Source of the DNA: Fen-671 sp963794745
GTDB lineage: Bacteria; Actinomycetota; Acidimicrobiia; Acidimicrobiales; Palsa-688
NCBI GenBank assembly: GCA_963794745.1
Contig: CAWCEZ010000011.1
Coordinates: forward strand, 744,001 to 808,000
Direction: 5' to 3'
DNA length: 64,000 nt
Below the pieces are notes generated by a model that saw only the letters and a list, made by a program, of their open reading frames with translations, did no database searches and was not told the DNA's origin. Below, piece after piece: positions 36,942-45,126 of the stretch. Positions within the stretch are counted from its first letter, which is position 1. Every line of letters starts with the position of its first letter. Made by a program: the position numbers and the translations under genes.

Positions 36942-37703
36942 CTACGCCGGGCCGGCCTTCATCGAAGCGGTTGCAGGAGGACGGAAATCGCTGTCGGGAG
37001 CGCTGGGCCGGTAAAAGGTCAGTGCTAGCGACCCGCCGGCCCCACTAGCGGCGCTCCCGGTGAGCTGAGTTAGCGCGAGCAACCCGGCGTCGGTGACGCA
37101 CAGCCGGAAGTAGCTCGCGGTCATGCATTCGGTATTCTGGCCGGCGACGGTGGTGCGCGAGTAGGTGCCGTGGGGCGACGGTTCCCCGCTGCCTGATTCG
37201 AATGTGGAAAGAATGCTGGAAGGCGAAAGGTTCTGCTGCTCCCAAGACAGGAAGGGGTTCGAGAAATAATTTCCCTTCCCGTGGTGGCACTGGACCGCTT
37301 TTGCCCATTCGCAGACGTACAAGGTCGACGGGGTGGAGATGGCCTCGGCGCACTTGGGGAAGTACGTGAGGGTGTCGCTACTGTTCTCCTCGATCGTGAT
37401 GGTCTTCGACGACTCAGAGCAGTCACCGCCATTGCTGGCCACGGTCGCGCTCGCCCCGACTTTATAGACGGCCTTGAAGGCGGCGCTCGAGTGGTGCCCA
37501 TCGTAGTGGTCAAAGATCAGGTCACCTCTGTCGAGGAGCGTGTTGAAGCCCGCGGCCGTATTGGGGACCGGGCCGGTGGCATTGGCCGCCGATGCAGTGG
37601 CGCCAGACAGAGCGGTGACCATGGCAAAGCTCGCTGCTGACGCCAGCGCGACGCTCTGCCAGGCAAAGGAAATATGGCGGTGCCCTCGCCGATCTCTGCG
37701 CAT
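36942..37703 (-). CDS. Secreted protein of unknown function, candidate Pho-regulated gene
   Basis: Not recognised. The 253-residue product has a long signal peptide (about residues 1-40, ending ASAANA). The mature part has six Cys spread as three likely disulfides, including DCSESSK, FPKCAEAI, YVCEW, VQCHHGK and FRLCVTDAG. No enzyme motif is visible. Four direct-repeat units resembling a Pho box lie 94-131 bp upstream of the ATG. It could be an extracellular phosphate-scavenging or surface factor, but this is inference from the box only. Confidence 0.6.
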   Translation of the reverse strand: MRRDRRGHRHISFAWQSVALASAASFAMVTALSGATASAANATGPVPNTAAGFNTLLDRGDLIFDHYDGHHSSAAFKAVYKVGASATVASNGGDCSESSKTITIEENSSDTLTYFPKCAEAISTPSTLYVCEWAKAVQCHHGKGNYFSNPFLSWEQQNLSPSSILSTFESGSGEPSPHGTYSRTTVAGQNTECMTASYFRLCVTDAGLLALTQLTGSAASGAGGSLALTFYRPSAPDSDFRPPATASMKAGPA

Positions 37704-37796
37704 GCGTACGAACCTCTTCTCGGTCCCTGTGACTTGCCGGACTTTAGAGTTCCGTTGCTGGCCTTCGCAAAACAGTAGTCACGCAGCTTGACGTCC

Positions 37797-37834
37797 GGTG
37801 AATATTTGGTGAACGTTTATGAACGGTTGGTGAA
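37797..37834. promoter_or_regulatory. Candidate Pho box: four direct-repeat units
   Basis: On the minus strand TTCACC, TTCATA, TTCACC and TTCACC recur at 11, 10 and 11 bp, one per helical turn. This is the layout of PhoB/PhoP binding sites (actinobacterial GTTCACC units; E. coli CTGTCATA). It lies in the 411-bp gap between the divergent secreted genes at 36942-37703 and 38115-39476, and the rest of that gap shows no convincing gene. Orientation favours the minus-strand gene, but either could be controlled. Confidence 0.65.
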
Positions 37835-38114
37835 ACTTACCCGACAGGGCGCGTAGGCAGGGCACGGCTGCAGGCCATGTGACCGGACCAGCGCTACCCT
37901 TGTTTTCGGGGATCTTTGTTGCTCTGATTGCAGAATTGATGAGCCTGCGCCGCTCGAACTGAGGTAGGCAATGGCCAGCGCCGAGATGGCCAAGGCCGAT
38001 GAGATGTCGCTATAGTTCGTCGCCAACTCCGGTCCGCTTCCCGTCATGCCTTTGGCGCGACACAGACAGCATCGGGTGCTACGAGCATTAATCGACTCAG
38101 GAGGCTATAGGACG

Positions 38115-39476
38115 ATGCTGCGGTTTTGGGTAGGTAGATCCTTCAATACTTTGGTAGTTGCGATAGTGACGGTAGTTGGCCTGTTGGGCATTGCTGGCCC
38201 TGCCGTCGCCGCGAACTCCAAAGGGACGCTGGCGGTCGTGGTCGTAGGGCCGGGCTCTGTCTCGAGCGAGCCACCGGGGATCGCCTGTCCGGGCAAGTGC
38301 ATTGCGTCGTTCCCTGCCGGCACGAGCGTTGCGCTCGAGCCCAAGCCAAGCAAAGGCTCGGCCCTACTGCACTGGGGAGGCTCGTGCAGTGGTAGCGGGC
38401 TATGCAAGGTGCAGGTCACGACCCTTGTTAGCGTGGCAGCACAATTTAGTAGCCCTTCTAAAGGGGTCTCCTCCGGCACAGGGTCAGCCGGCCAGGGCCT
38501 TCTCACCAGCGGGGTGCCGGTCAGGGGTGACGTGAGGTCGGCCGCCGGTGTGACTTTCAAGTTCGATGCCGTGGCCGGGCACCACGTTACGCTTGCCATA
38601 ACCAGTCCGCACCTCGCCCCGCCCGGGGGCTCCCTGCAGGTGCAGGTTTACAACCGGAGCCGTGCAACCGACGTGAACGGCGTGACTTTCAGCACGGGCC
38701 CGACCGAGATCGACTTCACACCGACCGCCACCCAAGCCGGGCTCACTACCGTCGTAATTAGCCCTTACAACGGCCAGGGCACTACCGGGAGCTTCGATCT
38801 CACCTATGCCAAGGACGTAACAGGAAAACTGAAGTCCGGCGTCCCCGTGGCGGGGACGATCACCTGGGAGGGCCAAGACGCCGACTACACCTTTGAAGCC
38901 GTAGCCGGTCAGCATGTGGCCCTCGCCATAACCAACCCGCATCTCTCCCCCTCTGGGGACTCCATGCAGGTTCAGGTTTACGACTCAAGCGGTGCAACCG
39001 ACGTGAACGGCGTGACTTTCAGCACGGGCCCAACCGAGGTCGACTTCACACCGACGGCCACCCAAGCCGGGCTCACTAGTGTTGTAATCAGCCAGTACAA
39101 CGGCCAGGGCACCACCGGTAAGTTCGATCTCACCTATGCCAAGGACGTGACAGGAGAACTGAAACCCGGCGTCCCGGTGACTGGGACGATCGCGTGGGCG
39201 GGCCAAGACGCGGGCTATACGTTCACTGCTGTTGCTGGCGCCCCGGTTACGCTCGCCATAACCAACCCGCACCTCTCCCCCTCTGGGGACTCCATGCAGG
39301 TGCAGGTTTACGACTCGAGCGGTGCCAGCGACGCCAACGGAGCGGCCTTCAGCACGAGCCCAACCGAGATCCAGTTCACGCCGACAGCCGCCCAAGCCGG
39401 TCCGACTACCGTCGTAATTAGCCAGTACAACGGCCAGGGCACCACCGGGAGCTTCACGTTGACTTATACCGGGTAG
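38115..39476 (+). CDS. Secreted protein with three near-identical repeats (PPC-like domains)
   Basis: Unknown function. From the ATG at 38115, with AGGAGG ten bases upstream, it encodes 453 residues: a signal peptide ending AVAANS, a domain of about 80 residues with four Cys (IACPGKC and GGSCSGSGLC), then three copies of a 110-residue beta-rich domain. Each copy reads like VPVxGTITWxGQDADYTFEAVAG, then ITNPHLSPSGDSMQVQVYDS and GQGTTGSFDLTY, resembling bacterial pre-peptidase C-terminal domains. Such modules mediate secretion or binding at the surface. The repeat spacing is exactly 330 bp. Confidence 0.75.
   Translation: MLRFWVGRSFNTLVVAIVTVVGLLGIAGPAVAANSKGTLAVVVVGPGSVSSEPPGIACPGKCIASFPAGTSVALEPKPSKGSALLHWGGSCSGSGLCKVQVTTLVSVAAQFSSPSKGVSSGTGSAGQGLLTSGVPVRGDVRSAAGVTFKFDAVAGHHVTLAITSPHLAPPGGSLQVQVYNRSRATDVNGVTFSTGPTEIDFTPTATQAGLTTVVISPYNGQGTTGSFDLTYAKDVTGKLKSGVPVAGTITWEGQDADYTFEAVAGQHVALAITNPHLSPSGDSMQVQVYDSSGATDVNGVTFSTGPTEVDFTPTATQAGLTSVVISQYNGQGTTGKFDLTYAKDVTGELKPGVPVTGTIAWAGQDAGYTFTAVAGAPVTLAITNPHLSPSGDSMQVQVYDSSGASDANGAAFSTSPTEIQFTPTAAQAGPTTVVISQYNGQGTTGSFTLTYTG
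38501..39476 (+). repeat. Three tandem 330-bp coding repeats
   Basis: The landmark GCCATAACCA recurs at 38595, 38925 and 39255, exactly 330 bp apart. Copies two and three share stretches of more than 40 bp with one or two mismatches, which indicates recent duplication or gene conversion. The last copy is shorter by its terminal linker. Confidence 0.92.
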
Positions 39477-39490
39477 GCCACAAATGACGT

Positions 39491-39530
39491 GGGCCCCGCC
39501 CGCCAAGCGTCTTTGCCCTGGCGGGGGCCG
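39491..39530 (+). terminator. GC-rich hairpin after the repeat protein gene
   Basis: GGGCCCCGCC and GGCGGGGGCC pair across a 19-base loop, 15 bp after the stop codon at 39474-39476. There is no T-run, so it would be an unusual intrinsic terminator or an RNA-stabilising stem. Confidence 0.4.
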
Positions 39531-39554
39531 TCGACTACCGTAAGCTTGCCGCCC

Positions 39555-40418
39555 ATGGCTGTCGTCGCAGGATCGACCGTGCCAGCCGCGCAACTGGGGC
39601 TGGCCGCCGTCGAGGGGCAGCCAGACCTTCCCGCGACCACCAGAAACGACGGCCAGCCCCCAATTCAGGGGCGGGACCGGAGCGCAAAGCGCAGCCCGCT
39701 GCTCATCGAGCTGGGAGTGATCGCCTTCTTGGGGTGGATCTACGACTGGCTCCAGAACCTGGCGCCGGTCCGCCTCGGGTTAGCACTGCGCAACGGTCGC
39801 GCCATTCTTTCGTTCGAGGAGCGGCTCCACATCTCCCCCGAAAGGTCCCTGGACCATTGGCTGTCGCACCACCACTGGCTGGCCTACATATCCTCGGACT
39901 TCTACGACAATGCGATCTTCGTGCTCACGGCCGGCCTCGCGATTTGGCTGTGGTGGAGCCGGCCCGATATCTACAGGCCGCTGCGCAACGACCTCGTTTT
40001 GGCCAACCTGATCGGCTTTGCGGTCTTTTGGCTCTTCCCGGTCGCCCCGCCGCGGATGCTGCCCGGCTTCATTGACGTCGTCGAGAAGGTCGGCGGCCTC
40101 GGCTCGTGGCATAACACGCTCATTTCCTACGCCGACCAGTTAGCGGCCATGCCGTCCATGCACCTGGCCTGGGCGGTCTGGTGCTCGGTCGTCCTGTGGC
40201 GGCTCGCCAGCAAGAGCAGATGGCGCTGGGCCGCCCTCGCCGTTGGCGTGGCGTACCCTCTGGCAACGGCCTGGGTGGTCATGGCGACGGCCAACCACTA
40301 CCTGATGGACGTCCTGGCGGGCATGGCGGCCACGGCGGTATCCCTAGTAATCGTGGAACTGGTCTCGCCGCGAGCGCACAAAGCGCTCAGAGCGCTCTAC
40401 CAGCGGTCGTCGACGTAG
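39555..40418 (+). CDS. PAP2 superfamily membrane protein (inositol phosphotransferase-like)
   Basis: A membrane protein of 287 residues with a disordered N-terminus of about 50 residues and six helices. It has AVFWLFPVAPPRMLPGF, AMPSMHLAWAVWC (the catalytic His region) and TANHYLMDVLAGM (second His and Asp). This arrangement is seen in the AUR1 / phosphatidylinositol-type branch of PAP2, which transfers phospho-groups between lipids, rather than in simple phosphatases. ATG 39555 was chosen as first Met near the conserved part. Its 3' end overlaps the aldo/keto reductase gene by 22 bp, tail to tail. Confidence 0.8.
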   Translation: MAVVAGSTVPAAQLGLAAVEGQPDLPATTRNDGQPPIQGRDRSAKRSPLLIELGVIAFLGWIYDWLQNLAPVRLGLALRNGRAILSFEERLHISPERSLDHWLSHHHWLAYISSDFYDNAIFVLTAGLAIWLWWSRPDIYRPLRNDLVLANLIGFAVFWLFPVAPPRMLPGFIDVVEKVGGLGSWHNTLISYADQLAAMPSMHLAWAVWCSVVLWRLASKSRWRWAALAVGVAYPLATAWVVMATANHYLMDVLAGMAATAVSLVIVELVSPRAHKALRALYQRSST

Positions 40419-41380
40419 GTACGCACTTGTTCGTCGTAGGTGGCCTTGATCTCTGCCACGACGTCAGCGGGCAAAGGCGGCCGGTCCCCCGCCGCCGCAT
40501 TGGACCGAGCCTGAGCCGGTTTGCTTGCACCGGGGATGACGGTCGAGACGCCGGGGGCGTCGGCGCACCAGCGCAAAGCAACCTCTGGCAACGACCAACC
40601 CTCTGGCACGACGTTGGCCAGCCGCCTGGCGGCAGCGACCCCCACTTCGTAGGGCACGCCGGAGAAGGTCTCGCCGACGTCGAACGCTTCCCCGTGGCGG
40701 TTGTAGGCCCTGTGGTCGCTCGGTGCGAACGTCGTGTGCTCGTCGTAGCGCCCCGACAGCAGGCCTGACGCCAGAGGGACACGCACTATCACCCCGACAT
40801 CAGCCTTGGCGCATGCGGGGAGCAACTTCTCTAGCGGTTTCAAACGAAAAGCATTGAAAATAACCTGGACCGTCGATACGCCAGGTCTTTCGACCGCTCT
40901 CAACCCCTGCTCGACCGTCTCGATGGAGACCCCGTAGGCACCGAGAACCCCCTCGCTCACCATTTCGTCGAGGGTGCCGAACACCTCGTCGGACTCGTAG
41001 ACATCTGTGGGCGGGCAGTGCAGCTGCGTAAGCGGGAGCGTCGAAAGGTCGAGGTTTTCCCTGCTCCTTTCGGCCCAGGCACGCAACGCCGTGGGGTTGT
41101 AATTAGCTAAGAGCTGCGGGACGCGGCGGCCGCATTTCGTCGCGACAATGATCCCGGCGTCGGGGCGCTCGGCAAGGAACCTGCCCACCAGGCGCTCGCT
41201 GCGCCCGTCGCCGTAGACGTCCGCCGTGTCATAAAAAGTCACCCCGGCGTCGGCCGCGGCATGCAACGTTGCCATGGCGGTGGCATCGCTGACGTCGCCC
41301 CAATCAGCGCCGAACTGCCAGCAGCCCTGTCCAATAACGCTTACGTTGTAACCAGTCTTACCCAGCCGGCGCGTCTCCAT
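40397..41380 (-). CDS. Aldo/keto reductase
   Basis: NADPH-dependent carbonyl reductase family, 327 residues. The N-terminal METRRLGKTGYNVSVIGQGCWQFG is followed by FYDTADVYGDGRSERLVG with the catalytic Asp and Tyr, and IIVATKCGRR with the catalytic Lys. LTQLHCPPTD takes the place of the usual His motif. The C-terminal cofactor site is SLPEVALRWCADAPGVSTVIPGASKPAQARSN. The substrate is unknown. It is not obviously linked to imuB, whose 3' end lies 56 bp away on the same strand. Confidence 0.9.
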   Translation of the reverse strand: METRRLGKTGYNVSVIGQGCWQFGADWGDVSDATAMATLHAAADAGVTFYDTADVYGDGRSERLVGRFLAERPDAGIIVATKCGRRVPQLLANYNPTALRAWAERSRENLDLSTLPLTQLHCPPTDVYESDEVFGTLDEMVSEGVLGAYGVSIETVEQGLRAVERPGVSTVQVIFNAFRLKPLEKLLPACAKADVGVIVRVPLASGLLSGRYDEHTTFAPSDHRAYNRHGEAFDVGETFSGVPYEVGVAAARRLANVVPEGWSLPEVALRWCADAPGVSTVIPGASKPAQARSNAAAGDRPPLPADVVAEIKATYDEQVRTYVDDRW

Positions 41381-41436
41381 GTACCTACTGTCTTTCGCTC
41401 GATGTGGCTTTCACGGCCTTACGCTACCCGCGCAGC

Positions 41437-42999
41437 TCAGTCATAGGTGGCCTCCACCCACCAGCGCCGGCCCTCCCGGGCGAGGAGGTACGCACCGCCG
41501 TCTGCCGTGCTCACCTGGAAGCGCGCCCGCCGGCGGCCCCCCGAGTCCCACCAGCGTTCTTCCAACGGCCAGGGGCCGGCCCAGGCGCCGATGACCAGGT
41601 CGGCACCGGCGCCGCTGCCGATCTTCAGGCGGGCGGGCGGTGCGCTTGCATTCCCGCGGCTCGCGACGCTTACAGGGTCGCCGGCTTCGTCCAAGACCTG
41701 CGCGGGCAGGGGTGGCTGATGGACGATCGCTGGTGCGACCCCGGGGAGACGGCCCGGCCAGGGTGGCGAACCTGGGCGCAAGGGCACTCTTGGCTCTCCC
41801 CAGGGCACGAGGAGCACCTGTTCGGTGTAGTCCCGCCCGCCTTGGAGGACCGCCGTCAAGGCCGCCTCTGGCCCGAGCAAGCCTTGTACCCGGGCGAGCG
41901 CCCTGGCAGCCCTGCTGGCAGCGCCGGCGTCCTTGCCCCAAAGACCGAGCTGACGACCGTCGTCAGGGTGCACTTCTTCGGGGACAAGAGCAAGCCTTGT
42001 GATCCTGCCCGCCTGGGCCGCCGCGGCCTGGCTTGCCTGAGCCCAGCCCTCCAGCTGCCAGCGCACCCGTTCGCCGATGGCGCCGGCGCTCAGGGCACCG
42101 TCGTGGCGCCAGCTACGACGCAACGAGGTCCCGTACTCGGTCTCGGCCTCGATGGCGAGGCGCGTGCAGACCAGACCGGCCCCGGCGAGGCGGTCATGGA
42201 GCTCATCAGCCAACGCTTTGCCCAAGAAGGCGGCCGCCTGTAACTGGTCAGCCGGCGGGTCGAGCTCGGCGGCGACCACCCAGTCGGGAGGGGGCACACG
42301 ACCCCGCACGGGGCGTTCTGCCAGCCCTCTTGCCGAGCGGTGCGCCGATAAGCCCTCAGGCCCGAACCGCCCGAGCACCGAAGGTGCCGGGAGGGCGGCA
42401 AAGTCCCCCAACGTCTTCAAACCGAGGCGCACAAGCAGGTCGGCGAGGGCAGCCCGATCGTCGAGGACCTTGACCGAAAGAGGTGCCAGGAACTCGGCGT
42501 TGCCTCCCTTTGCCACTACGAGGGCCTCCCCGACCGGCGACATCCGCGCGGCCAAACCTGCAGCAAAAAGACCGTCGGCGACACCAACCTTGCAGCAACC
42601 GGCCCAGCCACCAGCGACTAGAGCTTCGACCGCCGCTGCCACTTTGGCTGCCAGCGCCAGGTCGCCTCCGAAATAGCGTGAAGGCCCCCGTGCGCCCAGC
42701 GCCAGCTGCCCGGGATTGAGCACTTCGACCCCGGGGGCAAACGCTTCGACCGCCGCCACGGCTGGCTCCCACTGGCGAGCCTCCGAAGGGAGGTCCCTCA
42801 GCAGGACTTCCAGGTCTGGGCAACGTCCTTGCGCCTCCCGCCGGCGCATACCGGCCCGGACGCCTGCCGCACGTGCAGCCGGCGAAGTAGCCACCACCCT
42901 GTTGGCGGATACGACAGCTACCTGGTCCGAAGGTTGCCGCCCGGCGCCAATAACAGCCCAGTCAGGGCAGAGCGCTACAAGGGCCCGGTGCTGGCTCAT
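41437..42999 (-). CDS. imuB: ImuB-like Y-family polymerase homologue (mutasome hub)
   Basis: A 520-residue Y-family protein of the ImuB type. In mycobacteria ImuB has lost catalysis and links DnaE2 to the beta clamp. The N-terminus (RALVALCPDWAV) lacks the DxD metal pair of active Y-polymerases, consistent with a catalytically dead protein. The helix-hairpin-helix region is LLVRLGLKTLGDFAALPA. QLGLWG near residue 350 is a good beta-clamp-binding motif. The C-terminal tail is variable. It follows imuA' by 97 bp on the same strand and shares its LexA box. Confidence 0.9.
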   Translation of the reverse strand: MSQHRALVALCPDWAVIGAGRQPSDQVAVVSANRVVATSPAARAAGVRAGMRRREAQGRCPDLEVLLRDLPSEARQWEPAVAAVEAFAPGVEVLNPGQLALGARGPSRYFGGDLALAAKVAAAVEALVAGGWAGCCKVGVADGLFAAGLAARMSPVGEALVVAKGGNAEFLAPLSVKVLDDRAALADLLVRLGLKTLGDFAALPAPSVLGRFGPEGLSAHRSARGLAERPVRGRVPPPDWVVAAELDPPADQLQAAAFLGKALADELHDRLAGAGLVCTRLAIEAETEYGTSLRRSWRHDGALSAGAIGERVRWQLEGWAQASQAAAAQAGRITRLALVPEEVHPDDGRQLGLWGKDAGAASRAARALARVQGLLGPEAALTAVLQGGRDYTEQVLLVPWGEPRVPLRPGSPPWPGRLPGVAPAIVHQPPLPAQVLDEAGDPVSVASRGNASAPPARLKIGSGAGADLVIGAWAGPWPLEERWWDSGGRRRARFQVSTADGGAYLLAREGRRWWVEATYD

Positions 43000-43096
43000 C
43001 TGGCCTCACCCGGCAATCTCTATGTCGAGGACGGTGCTGGCGGCGCCCTGGCGGCCTGTGCCGGCGGCCGGGCGGCCTGTGTGAGCGGCAACCACA

Positions 43097-43762
43097 TCAG
43101 CCGGGCTCTGTGCCGTGAGGCCGGCGTCGATCGGCTCGGGCAAAGGCCCGCCCAACCAGGTGCCGGGCCCGCCGCTGCCGGGTGGCGGCTCCCCTGCCGG
43201 ATGCCACCACGTCCACTTCACGGCCCCATAAATAGCCGGGCCCGTCCTCGATGCCTCTCCAGCGGCCGGCAACGATACCGAGGCGCATGTCGGCCGTACC
43301 CGGCCAGCCGTCTCCCATCACGGCTAGCACTGACCCCCGCTCACGCGCCCGGGCCTCGAGCTTGCGCGCGTCCGAGTGGCTCACGTGGCCAACCGGGCGA
43401 AGGAGCACCATGTCAAAGCCCTCCAGCAACGCCGCCGTCACTACCGCCCAATTCGGCCCCGGGCAAGGGACTACCGCTAATCGCTCCAGGTCCAGGCCCA
43501 ACTGGGCAGCTGCCACGAGCCCGAGGTCGGGCGATCCCACTACCGCGCACCAGGAGCCGGCGGCGCACGGCCCGCTGAGTAACGCCAGGGCGAGCGATGT
43601 CGTGCCGGGGAAGGCTCCTTGCCCCACCACCACCGTGCTCCCCCGCCGGAGGGCTCCTTCCGGGAAAAGACCAGCTAGAGGGGCACTAAGCGGGAGCGTG
43701 CGTTCCCGAGCGAAGATCGCGCCGGCCCCGGTCTCCACCGGCGCCAGCAGCTCTCGGGCCAT
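43097..43762 (-). CDS. imuA': ImuA'-like SOS mutagenesis protein
   Basis: A 221-residue RecA/SulA-like accessory protein of the ImuA' type. It shows LAGLFPEGALRRGSTVVVGQGAFPGTTSLALALLSGP, where the Walker A-like loop is degenerate (GAFPGTTS). Later blocks are WCAVVGSPDLGLVAAAQLGLDLERLAVVPCP and SHSDARKLEARARERGSVLAVMG, all characteristic of actinobacterial ImuA'. It works with ImuB and DnaE2 in translesion synthesis. A LexA box lies 23 bp upstream of the ATG. Confidence 0.87.
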   Translation of the reverse strand: MARELLAPVETGAGAIFARERTLPLSAPLAGLFPEGALRRGSTVVVGQGAFPGTTSLALALLSGPCAAGSWCAVVGSPDLGLVAAAQLGLDLERLAVVPCPGPNWAVVTAALLEGFDMVLLRPVGHVSHSDARKLEARARERGSVLAVMGDGWPGTADMRLGIVAGRWRGIEDGPGYLWGREVDVVASGRGAATRQRRARHLVGRAFARADRRRPHGTEPG

Positions 43763-43785
43763 TTTTGCAGCATAGCTCTAGATGG

Positions 43786-43797
43786 GAACACACGTTC
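43786..43797. promoter_or_regulatory. LexA-binding SOS box upstream of imuA'
   Basis: GAACACACGTTC, extended on the minus strand as CGAACGTGTGTTCC, has the GAAC-N4-GTTC form of the dnaE2 box at 24017. It lies between the divergent imuA' and TfoX-like genes, close to the imuA' start, and should repress imuA'-imuB until DNA damage. Confidence 0.85.
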
Positions 43798-43860
43798 GAT
43801 CAGGGCGAGCGGGGTGGGGCCGGGCCCATCAAGTTGCAGTGGTTGGGCCGAAGCCCAGTC

Positions 43861-44226
43861 ATGGCCGACGTCGAAAGTACTATTCGGCTCGTGACATACG
43901 ACGAGGACTTGGCAGAACGGCTTCGTGAGTTGCTAGAAAGCGAGCCGCAATTAACCGAGAGGAGAATGTTCGGGGGGTTGGCGTTCTTGATCGGAGGCAA
44001 CATGGCTATCGCTGCGAGCGGTCAAGGCGGGGTCCTCGTTCGCGTCGACCCGGCAGAGTCCGACAAGCTCGTCGACACCTCTAACGCCGAGGTAGCGGTG
44101 ATGCGTGGTCGCCCCATGGACGGTTGGTTGCGTGTTGCCCCCGAGCATCTCCGAACGAAACGACAACTCGCTAAGTGGGCGGGCTTGGGTGCGGCCTACG
44201 CCCGCTGCCTTCCTCCCAAGAAGTAG
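43861..44226 (+). CDS. TfoX/Sxy N-terminal domain protein
   Basis: A 121-residue protein with the TfoX N-terminal fold: DEDLAERLRELLESEPQLTERRMFGGLAFLIGGNMAIAA, then VLVRVDPAE and GRPMDGWLRV. In gamma-proteobacteria TfoX regulates competence; the stand-alone actinobacterial version has no known role. ATG 43861 and GTG 43891 are both possible starts, neither with a clear ribosome site. It diverges from the SOS-controlled imuA'. The VOC gene follows after 22 bp. Confidence 0.8.
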   Translation: MADVESTIRLVTYDEDLAERLRELLESEPQLTERRMFGGLAFLIGGNMAIAASGQGGVLVRVDPAESDKLVDTSNAEVAVMRGRPMDGWLRVAPEHLRTKRQLAKWAGLGAAYARCLPPKK

Positions 44227-44248
44227 CCAAACAAGGAGAAGGATCTGA

Positions 44249-44737
44249 ATGGCTGAAATCTGCACGTGCTGCTCCACCTCGGTCGATTGGTGGGTGAGAC
44301 TGCGCACGCACCCGGACTTGCCCATCTGCCATAACTGCCTCGCCGGCCTAAATGCACAGCGGGATGGACAACTCCAGCTCATGAGCGGATCGTGGGTCGT
44401 CACGGGGTTCGAACCCATCTTCAGCGTGGCTGACGTGGCTCGCTCGGTCGCCTGGTTCGATCGTGCGGGCTTCGAGGTGTCGTCCCACGACGACACGTAT
44501 GCCTTCGCTCACCGAGACCGGGACCTAACGGTCCATCTCGCCCTAGCCGCCAGTGGGGAGCCAACGGGTCACGGGGCTCTCTACATCCACTGTCAAGATG
44601 CCGACCGAGTGGCACAACAGTGGCGAGAGGCCGGGATCGAAGTGGACGGCCCCCGCAATGAGGACTACGGCAAGCGCGAGGGCTCCATCACCGACCCGGA
44701 CGGCAACGTGATCCGCTTCGGAAGTCCCATTCGCTAA
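44249..44737 (+). CDS. VOC family protein with N-terminal zinc-ribbon-like segment
   Basis: A 162-residue protein starting with ICTCCSTSVDWW and ICHNCLAGL, two CxxC-like pairs that could bind zinc, followed by a glyoxalase/bleomycin-resistance-type domain (EPIFSVADVARSVAWFDRAGFEVSS to EGSITDPDGNVIRFG). VOC domains bind metals and act on small organic molecules or sequester drugs. The ATG at 44249 has an AAGGAGAAGG site. It is the gene before the ArsR/SRPBCC pair, separated by a palindromic operator. Confidence 0.8.
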   Translation: MAEICTCCSTSVDWWVRLRTHPDLPICHNCLAGLNAQRDGQLQLMSGSWVVTGFEPIFSVADVARSVAWFDRAGFEVSSHDDTYAFAHRDRDLTVHLALAASGEPTGHGALYIHCQDADRVAQQWREAGIEVDGPRNEDYGKREGSITDPDGNVIRFGSPIR

Positions 44738-44767
44738 GAGTGCACCGGGGTACTTGACATCCCTCAT

Positions 44768-44787
44768 CGGTTAGATTTGACTAACCG
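44768..44787. promoter_or_regulatory. Palindromic operator of the ArsR gene
   Basis: CGGTTAG and CTAACCG are perfect inverted 7-bp arms around ATTTGA. TTGACA lies just upstream at 44754-44759 and the GTG of the ArsR gene begins only four bases after the palindrome. This looks like an autoregulatory site on a very short or absent leader. Confidence 0.7.
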
Positions 44788-44790
44788 TTA

Positions 44791-45126
44791 GTGGAAACTG
44801 GCCAAGAGGAACTCGTCTGGGACGCGCTCGGCGACCGGACGAGGCGAGAGATCGTCCTGCACCTGAGCGGGTCGCCGATGGCCGTTGGTGAGCTCGCCGC
44901 CTATCTCCCTGTAACCCGTTCGGCTGTATCCCAGCACCTCAAGGTGCTGAAAGATGCAGGACTGGTCGCCGAAGAGGCGGCCGGGACACGGCGGATCTAC
45001 CACCTCAAAGAGGCGGCGGTGCTCGCTCTGCGCGATCAGCTCGACACCTTCTGGGAGCGAGCACTAAGCGGCTTCCAGGATCTCGTTGAACAATCAAACA
45101 AGGAGAAGAAGGCCCGTGCCCGCTGA
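44791..45126 (+). CDS. ArsR family helix-turn-helix regulator
   Basis: A 111-residue winged-helix repressor of the ArsR type: WDALGDRTRREIVLHLSGSPMAVGELAAYLPVTRSAVSQHLKVLKDAGLV with the recognition helix in RSAVSQHLKVL. No metal-binding Cys pair (CVC) is present, so it does not sense metals in the classic way. It belongs to the subgroup encoded directly before SRPBCC/AHSA1 proteins. Its GTG start is supported by the upstream operator. The next gene overlaps its end by 11 bp. Confidence 0.92.
   Translation: METGQEELVWDALGDRTRREIVLHLSGSPMAVGELAAYLPVTRSAVSQHLKVLKDAGLVAEEAAGTRRIYHLKEAAVLALRDQLDTFWERALSGFQDLVEQSNKEKKARAR

Noticed and set aside
44404..44416. GGGGTTCGAACCC, which looks like a tRNA T-arm
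   Set aside because: No acceptor, D or anticodon arms fit around it, and the VOC protein reads straight through.
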